Source: Rhodospirillales bacterium BBD 1991-14 (GTDB lineage Bacteria > Pseudomonadota > Alphaproteobacteria > Kiloniellales > Kiloniellaceae). From it: a stretch of DNA of 64,000 nt. The notes below the pieces were generated by a model that ran no database searches, had not been told where the DNA came from, and was given only the letters and a program-made list of their open reading frames with translations. Positions 18,399-27,104 of the stretch are shown here, one piece after another. Each line of letters opens with the position of its first letter. Positions within the stretch are counted from its first letter, which is position 1. Made by a program: the position numbers and the translations under genes. The DNA lies in the NCBI GenBank assembly GCA_001657395.1, contig LYSY01000009.1:142034-206033 (forward strand), in the 5' to 3' direction.

Positions 18399-19226
18399 AT
18401 GCGCACGTTTGTCCGAAGCCACTGCGTCGTCGCGGTTCTCGCCCTCTGGGCGATCGGAGCCCTGCAGTCCGCCGCCGCCGATCCGGGCCTCGACCTGGTC
18501 GTCATTCCGGGCGGCAGCTTCGTCACCGGCGACGAGGGGGGCGACGCCAACGAGCTGCGCCGCGCAGTGACGGTCGAGGCCTTCAGCCTGATGCGCCGGG
18601 AGGTGACCAACGCGCAGTTCGCGGCCTACGTTGCCGCGCAGGACCGGGTCAGCGAAGCTGAGGTGCGCGGCAGCGGCTATGTCTGGAGCCAGCGCTGGCG
18701 CCTGATCGCCAATGCCGACTGGCGCCATCCGCAGGGACCGGACTCTTCCATCACAGGGCTCGACGACCATCCGGTCGTGCAGGTTTCCGCCCATGATGCC
18801 GAGGCCTTCTGCGCCTTTTACGGCCTGCGCCTGCCGACCGAGGAGGAGTGGGCCTTTGCCGCCCGCGGGCCGCAGTCGCTGCGCTACGTCTGGGGCACCG
18901 CGCCGCCGGTGCAGGACGGCCGGCAGATGGTGGCCAACTTCGGCACCGAAGACTGCTGCGCGCCCGATGACAGTGACGGCTATGTGCGCACGGCCCCTGT
19001 GGGCAGCTATCCCGCCGGACGCTCGCCGTTCGGCCTCGACGACATGGCCGGCAACGTCTGGGAATGGACCGCGAGCCTCTTTCCGGGCCGGCCCTCCCAG
19101 CGGGTGATCCGCGGCGGCGGCTGGGGCAACAACCCCTACGGCCTGCGCGCCGCCTACCGCCACGGCAACCCGCCGCACTTCGCGCTCGACATGGTCGGCT
19201 TCCGCTGCGCCGGCCCGGCGCCGTGA
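18399..19226 (+). CDS. Formylglycine-generating-enzyme-like (SUMF1) domain protein, exported
   Basis: A 275 aa protein with a signal peptide (VRSHCVVAVLALWAIGALQSAAA). It has an FGE-sulfatase domain: VVIPGGSFVTGDEGGDANE, RREVTNAQFAAYV, HPVVQVSAHDAEAFCAFYGLRLPTEEEWAFAAR, GNVWEWTASLF and the C-terminal RGGGWGNNPYGLRAAYR...GFRCA. Known members either generate formylglycine in sulfatases or serve as structural modules. The two catalytic Cys of true FGE are not clearly present, so I infer a non-catalytic or different role. No sulfatase is adjacent. The start at 18399 is chosen for the signal peptide. Confidence 0.8.
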   Translation: MRTFVRSHCVVAVLALWAIGALQSAAADPGLDLVVIPGGSFVTGDEGGDANELRRAVTVEAFSLMRREVTNAQFAAYVAAQDRVSEAEVRGSGYVWSQRWRLIANADWRHPQGPDSSITGLDDHPVVQVSAHDAEAFCAFYGLRLPTEEEWAFAARGPQSLRYVWGTAPPVQDGRQMVANFGTEDCCAPDDSDGYVRTAPVGSYPAGRSPFGLDDMAGNVWEWTASLFPGRPSQRVIRGGGWGNNPYGLRAAYRHGNPPHFALDMVGFRCAGPAP

Positions 19227-19262
19227 CGCGCCACGGCCCTTGCCGACCGCCAGCTTCGGGTG

Positions 19263-19284
19263 TATAGTTATTATGCTAACTATA
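19263..19284. promoter_or_regulatory. Inverted repeat, likely MarR-family operator
   Basis: TATAGTTA-ttatgc-TAACTATA, a perfect 8 bp inverted repeat with 6 nt spacing. It lies immediately before the ribosome binding site AGGAG and the GTG at 19297. Size and A+T content fit MarR-family operators, and a MarR gene is the second gene downstream. Confidence 0.65.
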
Positions 19285-19296
19285 TAGGAGTGACGC

Positions 19297-19596
19297 GTGT
19301 CGGAGGTTTTCTCCCTTTTCGCCAGGATCACGCCAAAGCCGGAGCATTTCTCGGCGGCCCGCGAGGCCATTCTGGAGATCGTTCCGGCGACCCGGCAGGA
19401 GTCCGGCTGCCGGGAGTTCGTGCTGCACGAGGCGCGCGACGGCAGCGGCCAGCTCTTTCTCTACGAGACCTGGGACGACGATGCGGCGCTGGAGGCGCAC
19501 TACGCCCGGCCCTATACCCGCGCGGTCTTCGCCCGCTATCAGAACTGGCTCGCGCAGCCGGTCGAGATCACCAAGCTGACGCGGCTGGCCGAATGA
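19297..19596 (+). CDS. Putative quinol monooxygenase (ABM domain, YgiN-like)
   Basis: A 99 aa antibiotic-biosynthesis-monooxygenase-fold protein. The typical features are FARITPKPEHFSAAREAI, SGCREFVLHEARDG and FLYETWDDDAALEAHYARPYTRAVF. Cofactor-free members such as YgiN oxidise quinols. The GTG start has AGGAG 7 nt upstream. A MarR regulator follows 49 bp downstream, which suggests induction by a quinone-like or aromatic compound. Confidence 0.85.
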   Translation: MSEVFSLFARITPKPEHFSAAREAILEIVPATRQESGCREFVLHEARDGSGQLFLYETWDDDAALEAHYARPYTRAVFARYQNWLAQPVEITKLTRLAE

Positions 19597-19645
19597 TGGT
19601 GGTCGGCCCAATGACCGGGGCTGCGCCGCGGGGCAGGGTCCGGCG

Positions 19646-20086
19646 ATGTTCTTCCTGAAGGACCTGCCGACCCAGGACATGCTGCAGGGCTATGCGGCGC
19701 GCTTTCCGGCGATGGACCCGCCGACCGTCGAGGACGCGCTGAAACTGCTGCGCCGCGCCAGCCTGCTGCTGCGGGAACTGGAGGGCTATTTCGCCGCGCA
19801 GGGGCTGTCCCAGACGCGGTTCCTCATCCTCATCCTGCTGGACCGCGACCTCGGCGTTCAGGGCCTCAGCGCCACTGCGATCGCCGGGAAGCTGGATATC
19901 TCAAAGCCGATCGTCAGCAACACGCTGAAGGCGCTGGCGGGTGAGGGTCTGCTGGACATCACGGAAAATCCTGAGGACCGGCGCGCGCGCTGGGTGACCC
20001 TGACCGCAAAAGGGCGCAGGCGCCTGCACGCCCTGTTGCCCGGCTACTTTGCGCTGATCCAGGACTTCATGGCTGCGGGCGACTGA
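19646..20086 (+). CDS. MarR-family transcriptional regulator
   Basis: A 146 aa winged helix-turn-helix dimer. The recognition region is LSATAIAGKLDISKPIVSNTLKALAGEGLLDITENPEDRRARWVTLTAKGRRRL, with the family-typical wing (D-R-R) and post-wing K-G sequence. It follows the monooxygenase gene in the same direction and probably represses it through the inverted repeat at 19263-19284. It is convergent with hutC, with a 33 bp gap. Confidence 0.9.
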   Translation: MFFLKDLPTQDMLQGYAARFPAMDPPTVEDALKLLRRASLLLRELEGYFAAQGLSQTRFLILILLDRDLGVQGLSATAIAGKLDISKPIVSNTLKALAGEGLLDITENPEDRRARWVTLTAKGRRRLHALLPGYFALIQDFMAAGD

Positions 20087-20119
20087 AGGCCTTTGCACGC
20101 GGGCGATCCGGGCATCTCC

Positions 20120-20887
20120 CTAGCCGTCCACCTGTCCGGGGGCAAAGCGGCCGCCCAGGCGGTAGCGGTCGCCGGGATGGAGCAGCCGCGCCCAGGTGAC
20201 CGGCAGGCCGCGCGACCAGGTCTGACGGCGCAGCAGCAGGCAGGGCGTGCCGCCGGCGATCTCCAGCAGCTGGCATTCCTCCTTGCTCGGCGCGACGGCC
20301 ATAACGATGTGCTCCGCCTCGCTCAAGGGGGCGGCTTCCATGAGGTAGTGGTTCGGCGTGATCGCGGTGAAGTCCTGCGCCAGATAGTCCGGCGCCGCCG
20401 CCGGGTTGACGTAGCGGTCCTCCAGTTGGATCGGCAGGCCGTTCTCCCGGTGCACGATGATCGAATGAAAGACCGCATCGCCCCGGTCCAGCCCCAGCAG
20501 CCCCGCCTCCAGGGCGCGTGCTCTTTCCCGCCGCAGCAGGCAGACCTCGGCGGCGTGGCTGTGTCCGCGGCTGGCGATCTCTTCGGCGATGTTGCGGATC
20601 GCCAGCACCTCCGACTGCGGCTTGGCGGCGGCGGCCACGAAGGTGCCGGCGCCCTGTACGCGCGCCAGCCAGCCCTCGGCCGTCAGTTCGCGGAGAGCGC
20701 GGTGCACCGTCATGCGGCTGACGCCCTGTTCGCGGGTCAGCTCATTCTCGGAGGGCACGCGGGCGCCTTCCGCCCAGTCGCCGGCCAGGATGCGGCCGAC
20801 GATGTAGTCCTTGACCTGCTGATAGAGCGGAGCGTCGTCGCGCAGGCCGGTGGCGGTGGAGGCGGAACCGGAGGAGGACGAGGGCAT
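20120..20887 (-). CDS. hutC: Histidine utilisation repressor (HutC, GntR family)
   Basis: A 255 aa GntR/HutC regulator. The N-terminal winged helix (PLYQQVKDYIVGRILAGDW...VPSENELTREQGVSRMTVHRALRELTAEGWL) is followed by a UTRA effector domain (about residues 105-250, with RDENGLP-like HRENGLPIQLEDRYVNP). In studied bacteria HutC releases its operators when it binds urocanate. The ATG at 20887 is preferred because residues before PLYQQ are a short Ser-rich tail. It is divergent from hutG, with an operator at 20931-20944 that should give autoregulation. Confidence 0.95.
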   Translation of the reverse strand: MPSSSSGSASTATGLRDDAPLYQQVKDYIVGRILAGDWAEGARVPSENELTREQGVSRMTVHRALRELTAEGWLARVQGAGTFVAAAAKPQSEVLAIRNIAEEIASRGHSHAAEVCLLRRERARALEAGLLGLDRGDAVFHSIIVHRENGLPIQLEDRYVNPAAAPDYLAQDFTAITPNHYLMEAAPLSEAEHIVMAVAPSKEECQLLEIAGGTPCLLLRRQTWSRGLPVTWARLLHPGDRYRLGGRFAPGQVDG

Positions 20888-20930
20888 GGGGCGGACTGGC
20901 TTCCCTTCGCGGGTGACCCGGGGGCGCAAA

Positions 20931-20956
20931 CTTGTATATACAAGACCGGTATACAA
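20931..20956. promoter_or_regulatory. HutC operator in the hutC-hutG divergent region, with an adjacent half-site
   Basis: CTTGTATATACAAG at 20931-20944 is a perfect 14 bp palindrome. A second half-site, TATACAA, follows at 20950-20956 inside a direct repeat AAGACCGGT, giving a possible two-site array. It is placed to control both hutC and hutG. Confidence 0.85.
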
Positions 20957-21031
20957 AAGACCGGTCAATCTGGCCAGCGTAGCGCCGGCCGGACCGCCAA
21001 ACGGACCGGGGGCTTGTCGGGAAGGACGTCC

Positions 21032-21841
21032 ATGGAGCTCTTCACCTTTAAGGAAGGTTCGCTGCCGCTGTTGGTTTCGATGCCCCACAGCGGCACCCAC
21101 ATCCCGCCGGAGATGGCGGCGCGGATGACCGATTCGGCCCGGGCGGTTCCCGACACCGACTGGCATATCCCCGAACTCTACGACTTCCTCGCCGAACTTG
21201 ACGTCTCGGTGCTGCAGGCGACCCACTCGCGCTACGTGGTCGACCTGAACCGCACACCGGACGGTGCAGTGCTTTACGCCGGCGCCGACAACACCGAACT
21301 CTGCCCCACGGCCACCTTCGATCGCGAGGCCATTTATCGGAAAGGGGAGGCTCCGACGCCGGGAGAGGTCGTGGCGCGGCGCGAAGCCTACTGGCAGCCC
21401 TACCACGACCGCATCGCCGCCGAACTGGCGGCGCTGAAGGCACGCCACGGCATCGCCCTGCTGTGGGATGCCCATTCGATCCGCAGCCAGGTGCCGCGCT
21501 TCTTCGAGGGGCGCCTGCCGGATCTGAACCTGGGCACCGGCGACGGTGCGGCGGCGGCACCCGATCTGCTGGACATCCTGACGGCTGTAGCGCGGGAGGC
21601 CGAGGCGATCGGCTACAGCCATGCCGCCAACGGCCGTTTCAAGGGCGGCTACATCACCCGCCACCATGGCCGGCCCGACGCGGGCATCCACGCGGTGCAG
21701 CTCGAGCTCTCCCAGATCACCTATATGGACGAGGACCCGCCCTTCGGCTTCCGCGAGGATCTGGCGGAGCAGGTGCGCCCGGTCCTGGCCGGCCTGGTGC
21801 AGACCATGCTCGCCTGGGCGGAGATGGCGGTGGACGACTAG
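21032..21841 (+). CDS. hutG: N-formylglutamate deformylase (HutG)
   Basis: Hydrolyses N-formylglutamate to glutamate and formate, the final step of the five-step Hut route. It has 269 aa with family signatures: VSMPHSGTHIPPEM near the start, VVDLNRTPDG, LLWDAHSIRSQVPRFFEG and GGYITRHHGRPDAGIHAVQLELSQITYMDE. The ATG at 21032 starts the family-typical sequence ELFTFKEGSLPLLVSMP. It is divergent from hutC and sits 75 bp after the last half-site. A palindromic repeat block follows it. Confidence 0.95.
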   Translation: MELFTFKEGSLPLLVSMPHSGTHIPPEMAARMTDSARAVPDTDWHIPELYDFLAELDVSVLQATHSRYVVDLNRTPDGAVLYAGADNTELCPTATFDREAIYRKGEAPTPGEVVARREAYWQPYHDRIAAELAALKARHGIALLWDAHSIRSQVPRFFEGRLPDLNLGTGDGAAAAPDLLDILTAVAREAEAIGYSHAANGRFKGGYITRHHGRPDAGIHAVQLELSQITYMDEDPPFGFREDLAEQVRPVLAGLVQTMLAWAEMAVDD

Positions 21842-21920
21842 GGGGGGTCGGCGTGGTTGGGGTGCGGGAGAATGTTACGGCGAAAGTCATCGGCCTGGGC
21901 GACCTAAGAGCAGAACGGAT

Positions 21921-22178
21921 GTCCCCCTCACCCAGCTTTGGCTAGGTTCGCCGATCGGCTCACCAAGCCTGCGCAACCCTCTCCCGCCAGGGGAGAGGGT
22001 TTGTCTGTGTGGTGCGCCGGTCATTTCTTCCCTCTCCCCTCGTGGGAGAGGGAGGGGCCCGCGAAGCGGGAGGGTGAGGGGGAGACCAGTGTTCCGCGAA
22101 GCGGGAGGGTGAGGGGGAGACCAGTGTTCCGCGAAGCGGGAGGGTGAGGGGGAGACCAGTGTTCCGCGAAGCGGGAGG
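21921..22178. repeat. Dispersed CCCTCACCC-type intergenic repeat with internal 35 bp tandem array
   Basis: The left part, starting at GTCCCCCTCACCCAGCTT, and the hairpin arms around CCTCTCCC...GGGAGAGG are shared with 49354-49533. A 35 bp unit (GCGAAGCGGGAGGGTGAGGG...GTTCC) starts at 22061, 22096 and 22131, with a 13 bp partial copy at 22166. It fills the gap between the convergent hutG and hutI genes, so it could also act as a bidirectional terminator. Apart from it, 21842-22189 shows no gene. Confidence 0.85.
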
Positions 22179-22189
22179 CTGCGGGTGTG

Positions 22190-23428
22190 TCAGCCGCCGC
22201 GCACGATCTTCCCGTCTTTCACCACCTGCCGGCAGGGGTTGGCGCCGAAGCGGTAGGCCAGTTCGGCCGGGTGGTCGATGTCCCAGAAGGCCAGGTCGGC
22301 GGCCTTGCCGGCCTCCAGGGTGCCGTGGGTCGCCTGCAGGCCGAGCGCCAGGGCGGCGTTGCGGGTGACGCCGGCGAGCGCTTCCTCCGGGGTCAGGCGG
22401 AACAGGGTGCAGCCCATGTTCAGCATCAGCAGCAGCGAGGTGACCGGCGAGGAGCCGGGGTTGCAGTCGCTGGCAAGCGCAATGGGCACGCCGGCGCCGC
22501 GCAGCGCCTCCAGCGGCGGGCGCTGGCGTTCGCGCAGGAAGTAGAAGGCGCCGGGCAGCAGTACGGCGACCGTCCCCGCCGCCGCCATGGCACGCACGCC
22601 CTCGTCGCCGGTGTACTCCAGGTGGTCGGCGGAGAGCGCCTGGAAGCGGGCGGCCAGGGCGGCACCGTGAAGGTCGGAGAGCTGGTCGGCATGCAGCTTC
22701 ACCGGCAGGCCGGCGGCCTGGGCGGCCTCAAAGATCCGCGCCACCTGCTCGGGGTAAAAGGCGATGCGTTCGCAGAAGGCGTCGACCGCATCGGCAAGAC
22801 CGGAAGCCGCGACCTCCGGCATCATGGCGATGACCGCGTCGATGTAGTCCTCCGGGTGGCCGTCGTACTCCGGCGGCAGGGCATGGGCGCCGAGGAAGGT
22901 GGTGCGCACGGTGACCGGCTCGGCGGCGCCGAGGCGCCGCGCCACCCGCAGCATCTTCAGCTCGTCCTCCAGCGTCAGGCCGTAACCGGACTTGATTTCG
23001 ATGGTCGTCACGCCCTCGGCCATGAAAGCCCTCAGGCGTTTCAGCGCGGCGTCGAAGAGCGTGTCTTCGCTGGCCGCGCGGGTCTGGGCGACGGTAAAGC
23101 GGATGCCGCCGCCGGCCTGGGCGATCTCCTCGTAGGACGCCCCCTTCAGGCGCAGCTCGAACTCCCGCGCGCGGTCGCCGCCGAAAACCAGATGGGTGTG
23201 GCAGTCGATAAGGCCGGGGGTGATCCAGCACCCCCCGGCATCGTGCAGTTCAGAGGCCAGATCGGCAGGCGCGCCCGGCAAAGCCGAGGCAGGGCCCAGC
23301 CAGGCAATCTCGCCGCCGGCCACGGCCAGGGCGGCGTCCTCGATTGCGCCATAGGGCGCGCGCTCGCTGTCGGGCTCGCCGCACGCCATGGTGGCCAGGC
23401 GCGCGCCGGTCCAAAGGTGGTCCCACAT
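22190..23428 (-). CDS. hutI: Imidazolonepropionase (HutI)
   Basis: Opens the imidazolone ring to give N-formimino-L-glutamate. It is an amidohydrolase-superfamily enzyme of about 412 aa. Metal ligands are visible in [20 protein letters not shown] and the [10 protein letters not shown] segment; [11 protein letters not shown] is a strong HutI signature. The start is placed at the ATG 23428 ([13 protein letters not shown] follows), with GGGGAAG upstream; an ATG at 23446 is possible. It is divergent from hutF and shares the operator at 23476-23489. Confidence 0.95.
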   Translation of the reverse strand: MWDHLWTGARLATMACGEPDSERAPYGAIEDAALAVAGGEIAWLGPASALPGAPADLASELHDAGGCWITPGLIDCHTHLVFGGDRAREFELRLKGASYEEIAQAGGGIRFTVAQTRAASEDTLFDAALKRLRAFMAEGVTTIEIKSGYGLTLEDELKMLRVARRLGAAEPVTVRTTFLGAHALPPEYDGHPEDYIDAVIAMMPEVAASGLADAVDAFCERIAFYPEQVARIFEAAQAAGLPVKLHADQLSDLHGAALAARFQALSADHLEYTGDEGVRAMAAAGTVAVLLPGAFYFLRERQRPPLEALRGAGVPIALASDCNPGSSPVTSLLLMLNMGCTLFRLTPEEALAGVTRNAALALGLQATHGTLEAGKAADLAFWDIDHPAELAYRFGANPCRQVVKDGKIVRGG

Positions 23429-23475
23429 AGGCTGCCGCTTCCCCATTTCACGGCGACACCGATTTGACGGCGCAA

Positions 23476-23489
23476 GTTGTATATACAAC
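23476..23489. promoter_or_regulatory. HutC operator between hutI and hutF
   Basis: GTTGTATATACAAC, a perfect 14 bp palindrome. It lies 48 nt from the hutI start and 67 nt from the hutF start, so one bound HutC could repress both directions. Confidence 0.88.
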
Positions 23490-23555
23490 CTGCCTGGCAT
23501 ACGCTTGCTTTGCCCATCACGCAAGCGCAGCCATTTCTACCCATAGCAGGTCAAG

Positions 23556-24962
23556 ATGACATTCCATACGCTTTTCGCGTCCCAAGCTCTGCTCCCGGAA
23601 GGCTGGGCCGACAACGTGCTTCTGGAGGTTGATGCCAGCGGCGATCTCGGTCAGATCACGCGAGAGGCGACCCCAGATGCGGTGCCCGCCGAAGCCGTCC
23701 GGCTGGCCGGGCCGGTGGTGCCGGGCATGCCGAACCTGCACAGCCATGCCTTCCAGCGCGCCATCGCCGGCCTTGGCGAACACAGGGCGGCGGGCAGCGG
23801 CGGCGAGGATTCCTTCTGGACCTGGCGGGAGGTGATGTACCGCTTTGTCGGCCGTCTTGGTCCCGATCAGGTTCAGGCCATTGCGGCCCAGCTTTATGTG
23901 GAGATGTTAAAGGCGGGCTACACCGCGGTCGGCGAGTTTCACTATCTGCATCACGGGCCTGACGGGCGTCCTTACGCCGATCGGGCGGAGATGTCCCGGC
24001 GCACCATCGCCGCCGCTACCGAGACCGGGGTCGGCATCACCCAACTGCCGGTGCTCTACGGCTACGGCGGTTTCGGCGCTCAGACAGCGGGTGAAGGCCA
24101 GAAACGTTTTCTGAACGATCCCAAGAGCTTGCTGGCCATCGTTGAGGCACTTCAGAAATCACATGAGGGCGATCCGCAGGTGCGGCTGGGCCTCGCGCCG
24201 CACTCGCTCCGCGCCGTCACGCTTGAGACTTTGGATGAAGCGGTGGACGGCCTCAGGGCTCTGGACAAGACAGCTCCGGTCCACCTGCACATCGCCGAGC
24301 AGATCAAGGAGGTGGAGGACTGTCTCGCCTGGTCGGGCAGGCGCCCGGTGGAATGGCTGTTTGCCAACCACGCGCCCGACCGCCGCTGGTGCCTGATCCA
24401 CGCGACCCACATGAGCCCGCAGGAGACGGCTGATCTCGCGGCCAGCGGGGCGGTCGCGGGGCTCTGTCCGACCACGGAGGCCAACCTCGGCGACGGCCTG
24501 TTTCCGGCGGCGGACTATCTGCGTGCCGGCGGTGCCTGGGGCATCGGCTCCGACAGCCATATCTCCGTCAGCCCGGTGGAGGAACTGCGCTGGCTGGAAT
24601 ACGGCGAGCGGCTCGCGACCCGGCGCCGCAACGTACTGGCGGGCGAGGCGGGACCGGCCGCGGCCCTCGGCCACCGGCTCTACACGGAAGCGCTCGCCGG
24701 CGGGGCCCAAGCCCTCGGCCGGCCCATCGGTGCCATCGAGACCGGTCGGCGTGCCGACCTGGTGGTCCTGGATTGCGCCGCACCGCCGCTCAGCGACCTG
24801 CCGCGCGAGCGCCTGCTCGATGCCCTGGTCTTTGCCGGCAACCGTAACCCGGTGCGCGACGTGATGGTCGGCGGCCGGTGGGTGATCTGCGACGGCGCCC
24901 ACAAGGACGAGCGCCCGGTGCTGGAGCGCTACCGCGCCGTCATCCGGGACCTGCTGTCCTAG
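23556..24962 (+). CDS. hutF: Formimidoylglutamate deiminase (HutF)
   Basis: Deaminates N-formimino-L-glutamate to N-formyl-L-glutamate and ammonia. Its presence with HutG defines the five-step Hut pathway. It is a 468 aa amidohydrolase with MPNLHSHAFQRA (HxH metal site), FHYLHHG, LAPHSLRAV, PVHLHIAEQ, LCPTTEANLGDG and GSDSHISVSPVEELR. These match the HutF branch rather than cytosine deaminases or guanine deaminases. It is transcribed divergently from hutI. A GC-rich inverted repeat at 25019-25038 (CCGGCTGC-ctgc-GCAGCCGG) downstream may end the transcript. Confidence 0.95.
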   Translation: MTFHTLFASQALLPEGWADNVLLEVDASGDLGQITREATPDAVPAEAVRLAGPVVPGMPNLHSHAFQRAIAGLGEHRAAGSGGEDSFWTWREVMYRFVGRLGPDQVQAIAAQLYVEMLKAGYTAVGEFHYLHHGPDGRPYADRAEMSRRTIAAATETGVGITQLPVLYGYGGFGAQTAGEGQKRFLNDPKSLLAIVEALQKSHEGDPQVRLGLAPHSLRAVTLETLDEAVDGLRALDKTAPVHLHIAEQIKEVEDCLAWSGRRPVEWLFANHAPDRRWCLIHATHMSPQETADLAASGAVAGLCPTTEANLGDGLFPAADYLRAGGAWGIGSDSHISVSPVEELRWLEYGERLATRRRNVLAGEAGPAAALGHRLYTEALAGGAQALGRPIGAIETGRRADLVVLDCAAPPLSDLPRERLLDALVFAGNRNPVRDVMVGGRWVICDGAHKDERPVLERYRAVIRDLLS

Positions 24963-25084
24963 CCGGGACAGCTTCCACAAACACTTCTCCCGTCCGGAGA
25001 CCGCGCTCGGCGCTGTGACCGGCTGCCTGCGCAGCCGGGCGCCTGCTGCAATGGTTGACTTGACTCGCACCGGTGGATCTTGTA

Positions 25085-25124
25085 TTTAACAGATATCTTA
25101 ATTAACATGATGGTTTAATATAAC
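25085..25124. promoter_or_regulatory. A+T-rich promoter/operator before the arsR-like gene
   Basis: An A+T-rich run right up to the ATG at 25125, with an imperfect inverted repeat ATTAAC-atgatg-GTTTAAT. No ribosome binding site is visible, so translation may be leaderless. Its position suits autoregulation by the ArsR protein. Confidence 0.45.
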
Positions 25125-25472
25125 ATGCCCAGCGATGCCCTCAGCACGACCTTCGCCGCGCTTGCCGATCCGACCCGCAGGGCGATCCTGGCGCGGCTTT
25201 CCGAGGGCGCGGCGACGGTGGGTGAACTGGCCGAGCCCTTCGAGATGAGCATGCCGGCGGTCTCCCGGCACCTGAAGGTGCTGGAGGGGGCCGGGCTCAT
25301 CACCCGCGGGCGTGCGGCGCAGTGGCGCCCCTGCCAGCTTGAGGCCGGGCCGCTGAAGGAGGCGACCGACTGGCTCGAGAGTTACCGCCGCTACTGGGAG
25401 CAGAGCTTCGACCGCCTGGACGACTATCTGAAGGAGCTGCAAAGCAGCCGCGCACCAAAGAAGAAGAGTTAG
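25125..25472 (+). CDS. ArsR-family transcriptional regulator, non-metal type
   Basis: A 115 aa winged-helix repressor: FAALADPTRRAILARLSEG, then TVGELAEPFEMSMPAVSRHLKVLEGAGLITRGRAAQWRPCQL. No metal-binding CxC motif is present, as expected for the ArsR subgroup that precedes AHSA1/SRPBCC genes. Such two-gene sets are frequent in proteobacteria. It is the first gene of an operon with three SRPBCC genes and a DUF899 gene. Confidence 0.92.
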   Translation: MPSDALSTTFAALADPTRRAILARLSEGAATVGELAEPFEMSMPAVSRHLKVLEGAGLITRGRAAQWRPCQLEAGPLKEATDWLESYRRYWEQSFDRLDDYLKELQSSRAPKKKS

Positions 25473-25511
25473 CGCGTGGCGCTCCAGTCCCCCCAACCAA
25501 AGGAGAAGACC

Positions 25512-26009
25512 GTGACAGCCCTGGCCGACCCGCACACACACGAGATTCCGCCGCTGACCCTGACCCGGCATTTCGCCGCGCCCCGCGCGCTGGTCTTCGA
25601 GGCCTGGACCACCGCCGACCACCTGTCGCGCTGGTCCTATCCCGCCGGCTTCACGGTGGTTGACTGCACCGTCGACTTCCGCGTCGGCGGCAGCTCCGAG
25701 GTCGTCATGCGCTCGCCGGAGGGCGAGCTCTTCCACTGGCGCAACCGCTATCGGGAGATCGTCACGCCGGAGCGCATCGTTGTCGCCAATGCCATCCTGT
25801 CCCGCACGCCGCCGGACGGCCCGCTGACGCCGCTGTTCGACGCCGCCGCCACGATAACCTTTGCCGACGAAGCGGGCGGGACGCGGCTGACGCTCGAGGC
25901 GACCGTCGAGAAGCTCCACGACCCGGCGGCGGCACCCCTGGCGGCGGCCATGGAGCCCGGCTGGACCGACGGCCTGGACCACCTCGCGGCCTACCTCCGC
26001 GCCCTCTAA
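25512..26009 (+). CDS. SRPBCC (AHSA1-like) domain protein 1
   Basis: A 165 aa START-fold protein of the AHSA1/activator of Hsp90 ATPase-like family: LTLTRHFAAPRALVFEAWTTADHLSRW, DFRVGGSSEVVMRSPEGE, RYREIVTPERIVV. A hydrophobic cavity is expected; substrates are unknown for most members. I prefer the GTG at 25512, which has AAAGGAGAAG before it, over the GTG at 25476. It follows arsR by 39 nt. Confidence 0.85.
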   Translation: MTALADPHTHEIPPLTLTRHFAAPRALVFEAWTTADHLSRWSYPAGFTVVDCTVDFRVGGSSEVVMRSPEGELFHWRNRYREIVTPERIVVANAILSRTPPDGPLTPLFDAAATITFADEAGGTRLTLEATVEKLHDPAAAPLAAAMEPGWTDGLDHLAAYLRAL

Positions 26010-26025
26010 GGGGAGGGCAAGGCTG

Positions 26026-26562
26026 ATGCGCTTGCAGGCTGCCGGTGTTTCCGCAGAGGACCACGAGTTGTTCGTCGCGCGCGTTTTCGATGCGCCGCGC
26101 GATCTCGTGTTCAAGGTCTGGACCCGACCGGAGCACATCGTCCACTGGGCGGTGCCGGCGGGCTTCAGCCTCCTGTCCTGCGAGGAAGACCTGCGTCGCG
26201 GCGGCCGCCATGCCTGCTGCCTGCGGTCCCCCGACGGCAGCACTTTTCGCCTCGGCGGGGTCTACTGCGCGGTGACACCACCGGAACGCCTGGTCTCCAC
26301 TTTTACCGCGGAGGGCGACACCGGTGTCTCCGGCCGGGAGACCCTGGTTACCGTCACCTTCGAGGATGTCGGCGAGGAGCCAGCACCCTGGACCCGCCTG
26401 TCGCTGCGCCAGGGCCGCTTCGACGGCGCGGCGGAACGCGATGTCCACGCCGGCGCGATGGCCGCCTGCCTCGACCGGGTTGCCGCGCGCCTGGCGGTGC
26501 TGCAGGGCGCCGAGGTCCCAGCGGCGGTCCAAGCATCGATGCGGGACCTGCAGGCCGTATGA
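26026..26562 (+). CDS. SRPBCC (AHSA1-like) domain protein 2
   Basis: A 178 aa paralogue of its neighbours: LFVARVFDAPRDLVFKVWTRPEHIVHWAVPAGF then EEDLRRGGRHACC. It keeps the AHSA1 fold pattern but has a Cys-Cys in place of the usual aromatic pair, as does the third copy. GGGGAGGG lies upstream of the ATG. It lies 16 nt after copy 1 and overlaps copy 3 if that starts at 26559. Confidence 0.82.
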   Translation: MRLQAAGVSAEDHELFVARVFDAPRDLVFKVWTRPEHIVHWAVPAGFSLLSCEEDLRRGGRHACCLRSPDGSTFRLGGVYCAVTPPERLVSTFTAEGDTGVSGRETLVTVTFEDVGEEPAPWTRLSLRQGRFDGAAERDVHAGAMAACLDRVAARLAVLQGAEVPAAVQASMRDLQAV

Positions 26563-26594
26563 AGACATCCCTGACTCTGTTGAGGACCATCGAC

Positions 26595-27065
26595 ATGAAA
26601 GCCACAGCAAGCATCGCCGAACCCGCCGAGCGGAGTCTGGTGATCGAGCGCCTCTTCGATGCACCGCGGGCGCTGGTGTTCAAGGTCTGGACCCAGCCGG
26701 AGCATCTGGTGCGCTGGTTTGCGCCGCGCAGTTTCACGCTCTCCGCCTGCGACTTCGACATCCGCCCCGGCGGCGCCTACCGCTGCTGCATGACCAGCGA
26801 GGCGGGGGAGGAGTACTGGTTGCGTGGCATCTACCGCGAGATCGTGGCACCGGAGCGCCTGGTCTTCACCCACGGCTGGGAAGGGGAGGACGGCGCGGTC
26901 AAGAACGATACGCTGGTGACCGCCGTCTTCGTCACTGAGGGCGAGAGGACGCGGCTGCGCTTCCACCAGGCCCTCTTTACCAGTGAAAGCGCCCGCGACT
27001 CCCATCGGGGCGGCTGGGAGAGCTGCTTCGACATGTTGGACGACTACCTGGCCGGCACTCCCTGA
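26595..27065 (+). CDS. SRPBCC (AHSA1-like) domain protein 3
   Basis: A 156 aa member of the same family: LVIERLFDAPRALVFKVWTQPEHLVRWFAPRSF, DIRPGGAYRCCMTSEAGEEYWLRGIYREIVAPERLVFTHGWEG and the C-terminal GGWESCFDMLDDYLAG, the textbook AHSA1 tail. The ATG at 26595 has GAGGA 8 nt upstream; the ATG at 26559 that overlaps the previous stop is the alternative. This copy is the closest of the three to typical AHSA1 proteins. Confidence 0.85.
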   Translation: MKATASIAEPAERSLVIERLFDAPRALVFKVWTQPEHLVRWFAPRSFTLSACDFDIRPGGAYRCCMTSEAGEEYWLRGIYREIVAPERLVFTHGWEGEDGAVKNDTLVTAVFVTEGERTRLRFHQALFTSESARDSHRGGWESCFDMLDDYLAGTP

Positions 27066-27104
27066 CCGGCACAAACGGCTGCACCTTGTTCAGGAGGAAG
27101 GACA

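Noticed and set aside
22061..22178. CRISPR array
   Set aside because: The units are directly adjacent with no spacers, and no cas gene is present.
22187..23467. Long plus-strand frame opposite hutI
   Set aside because: Shadow of imidazolonepropionase, whose metal motifs are on the minus strand.
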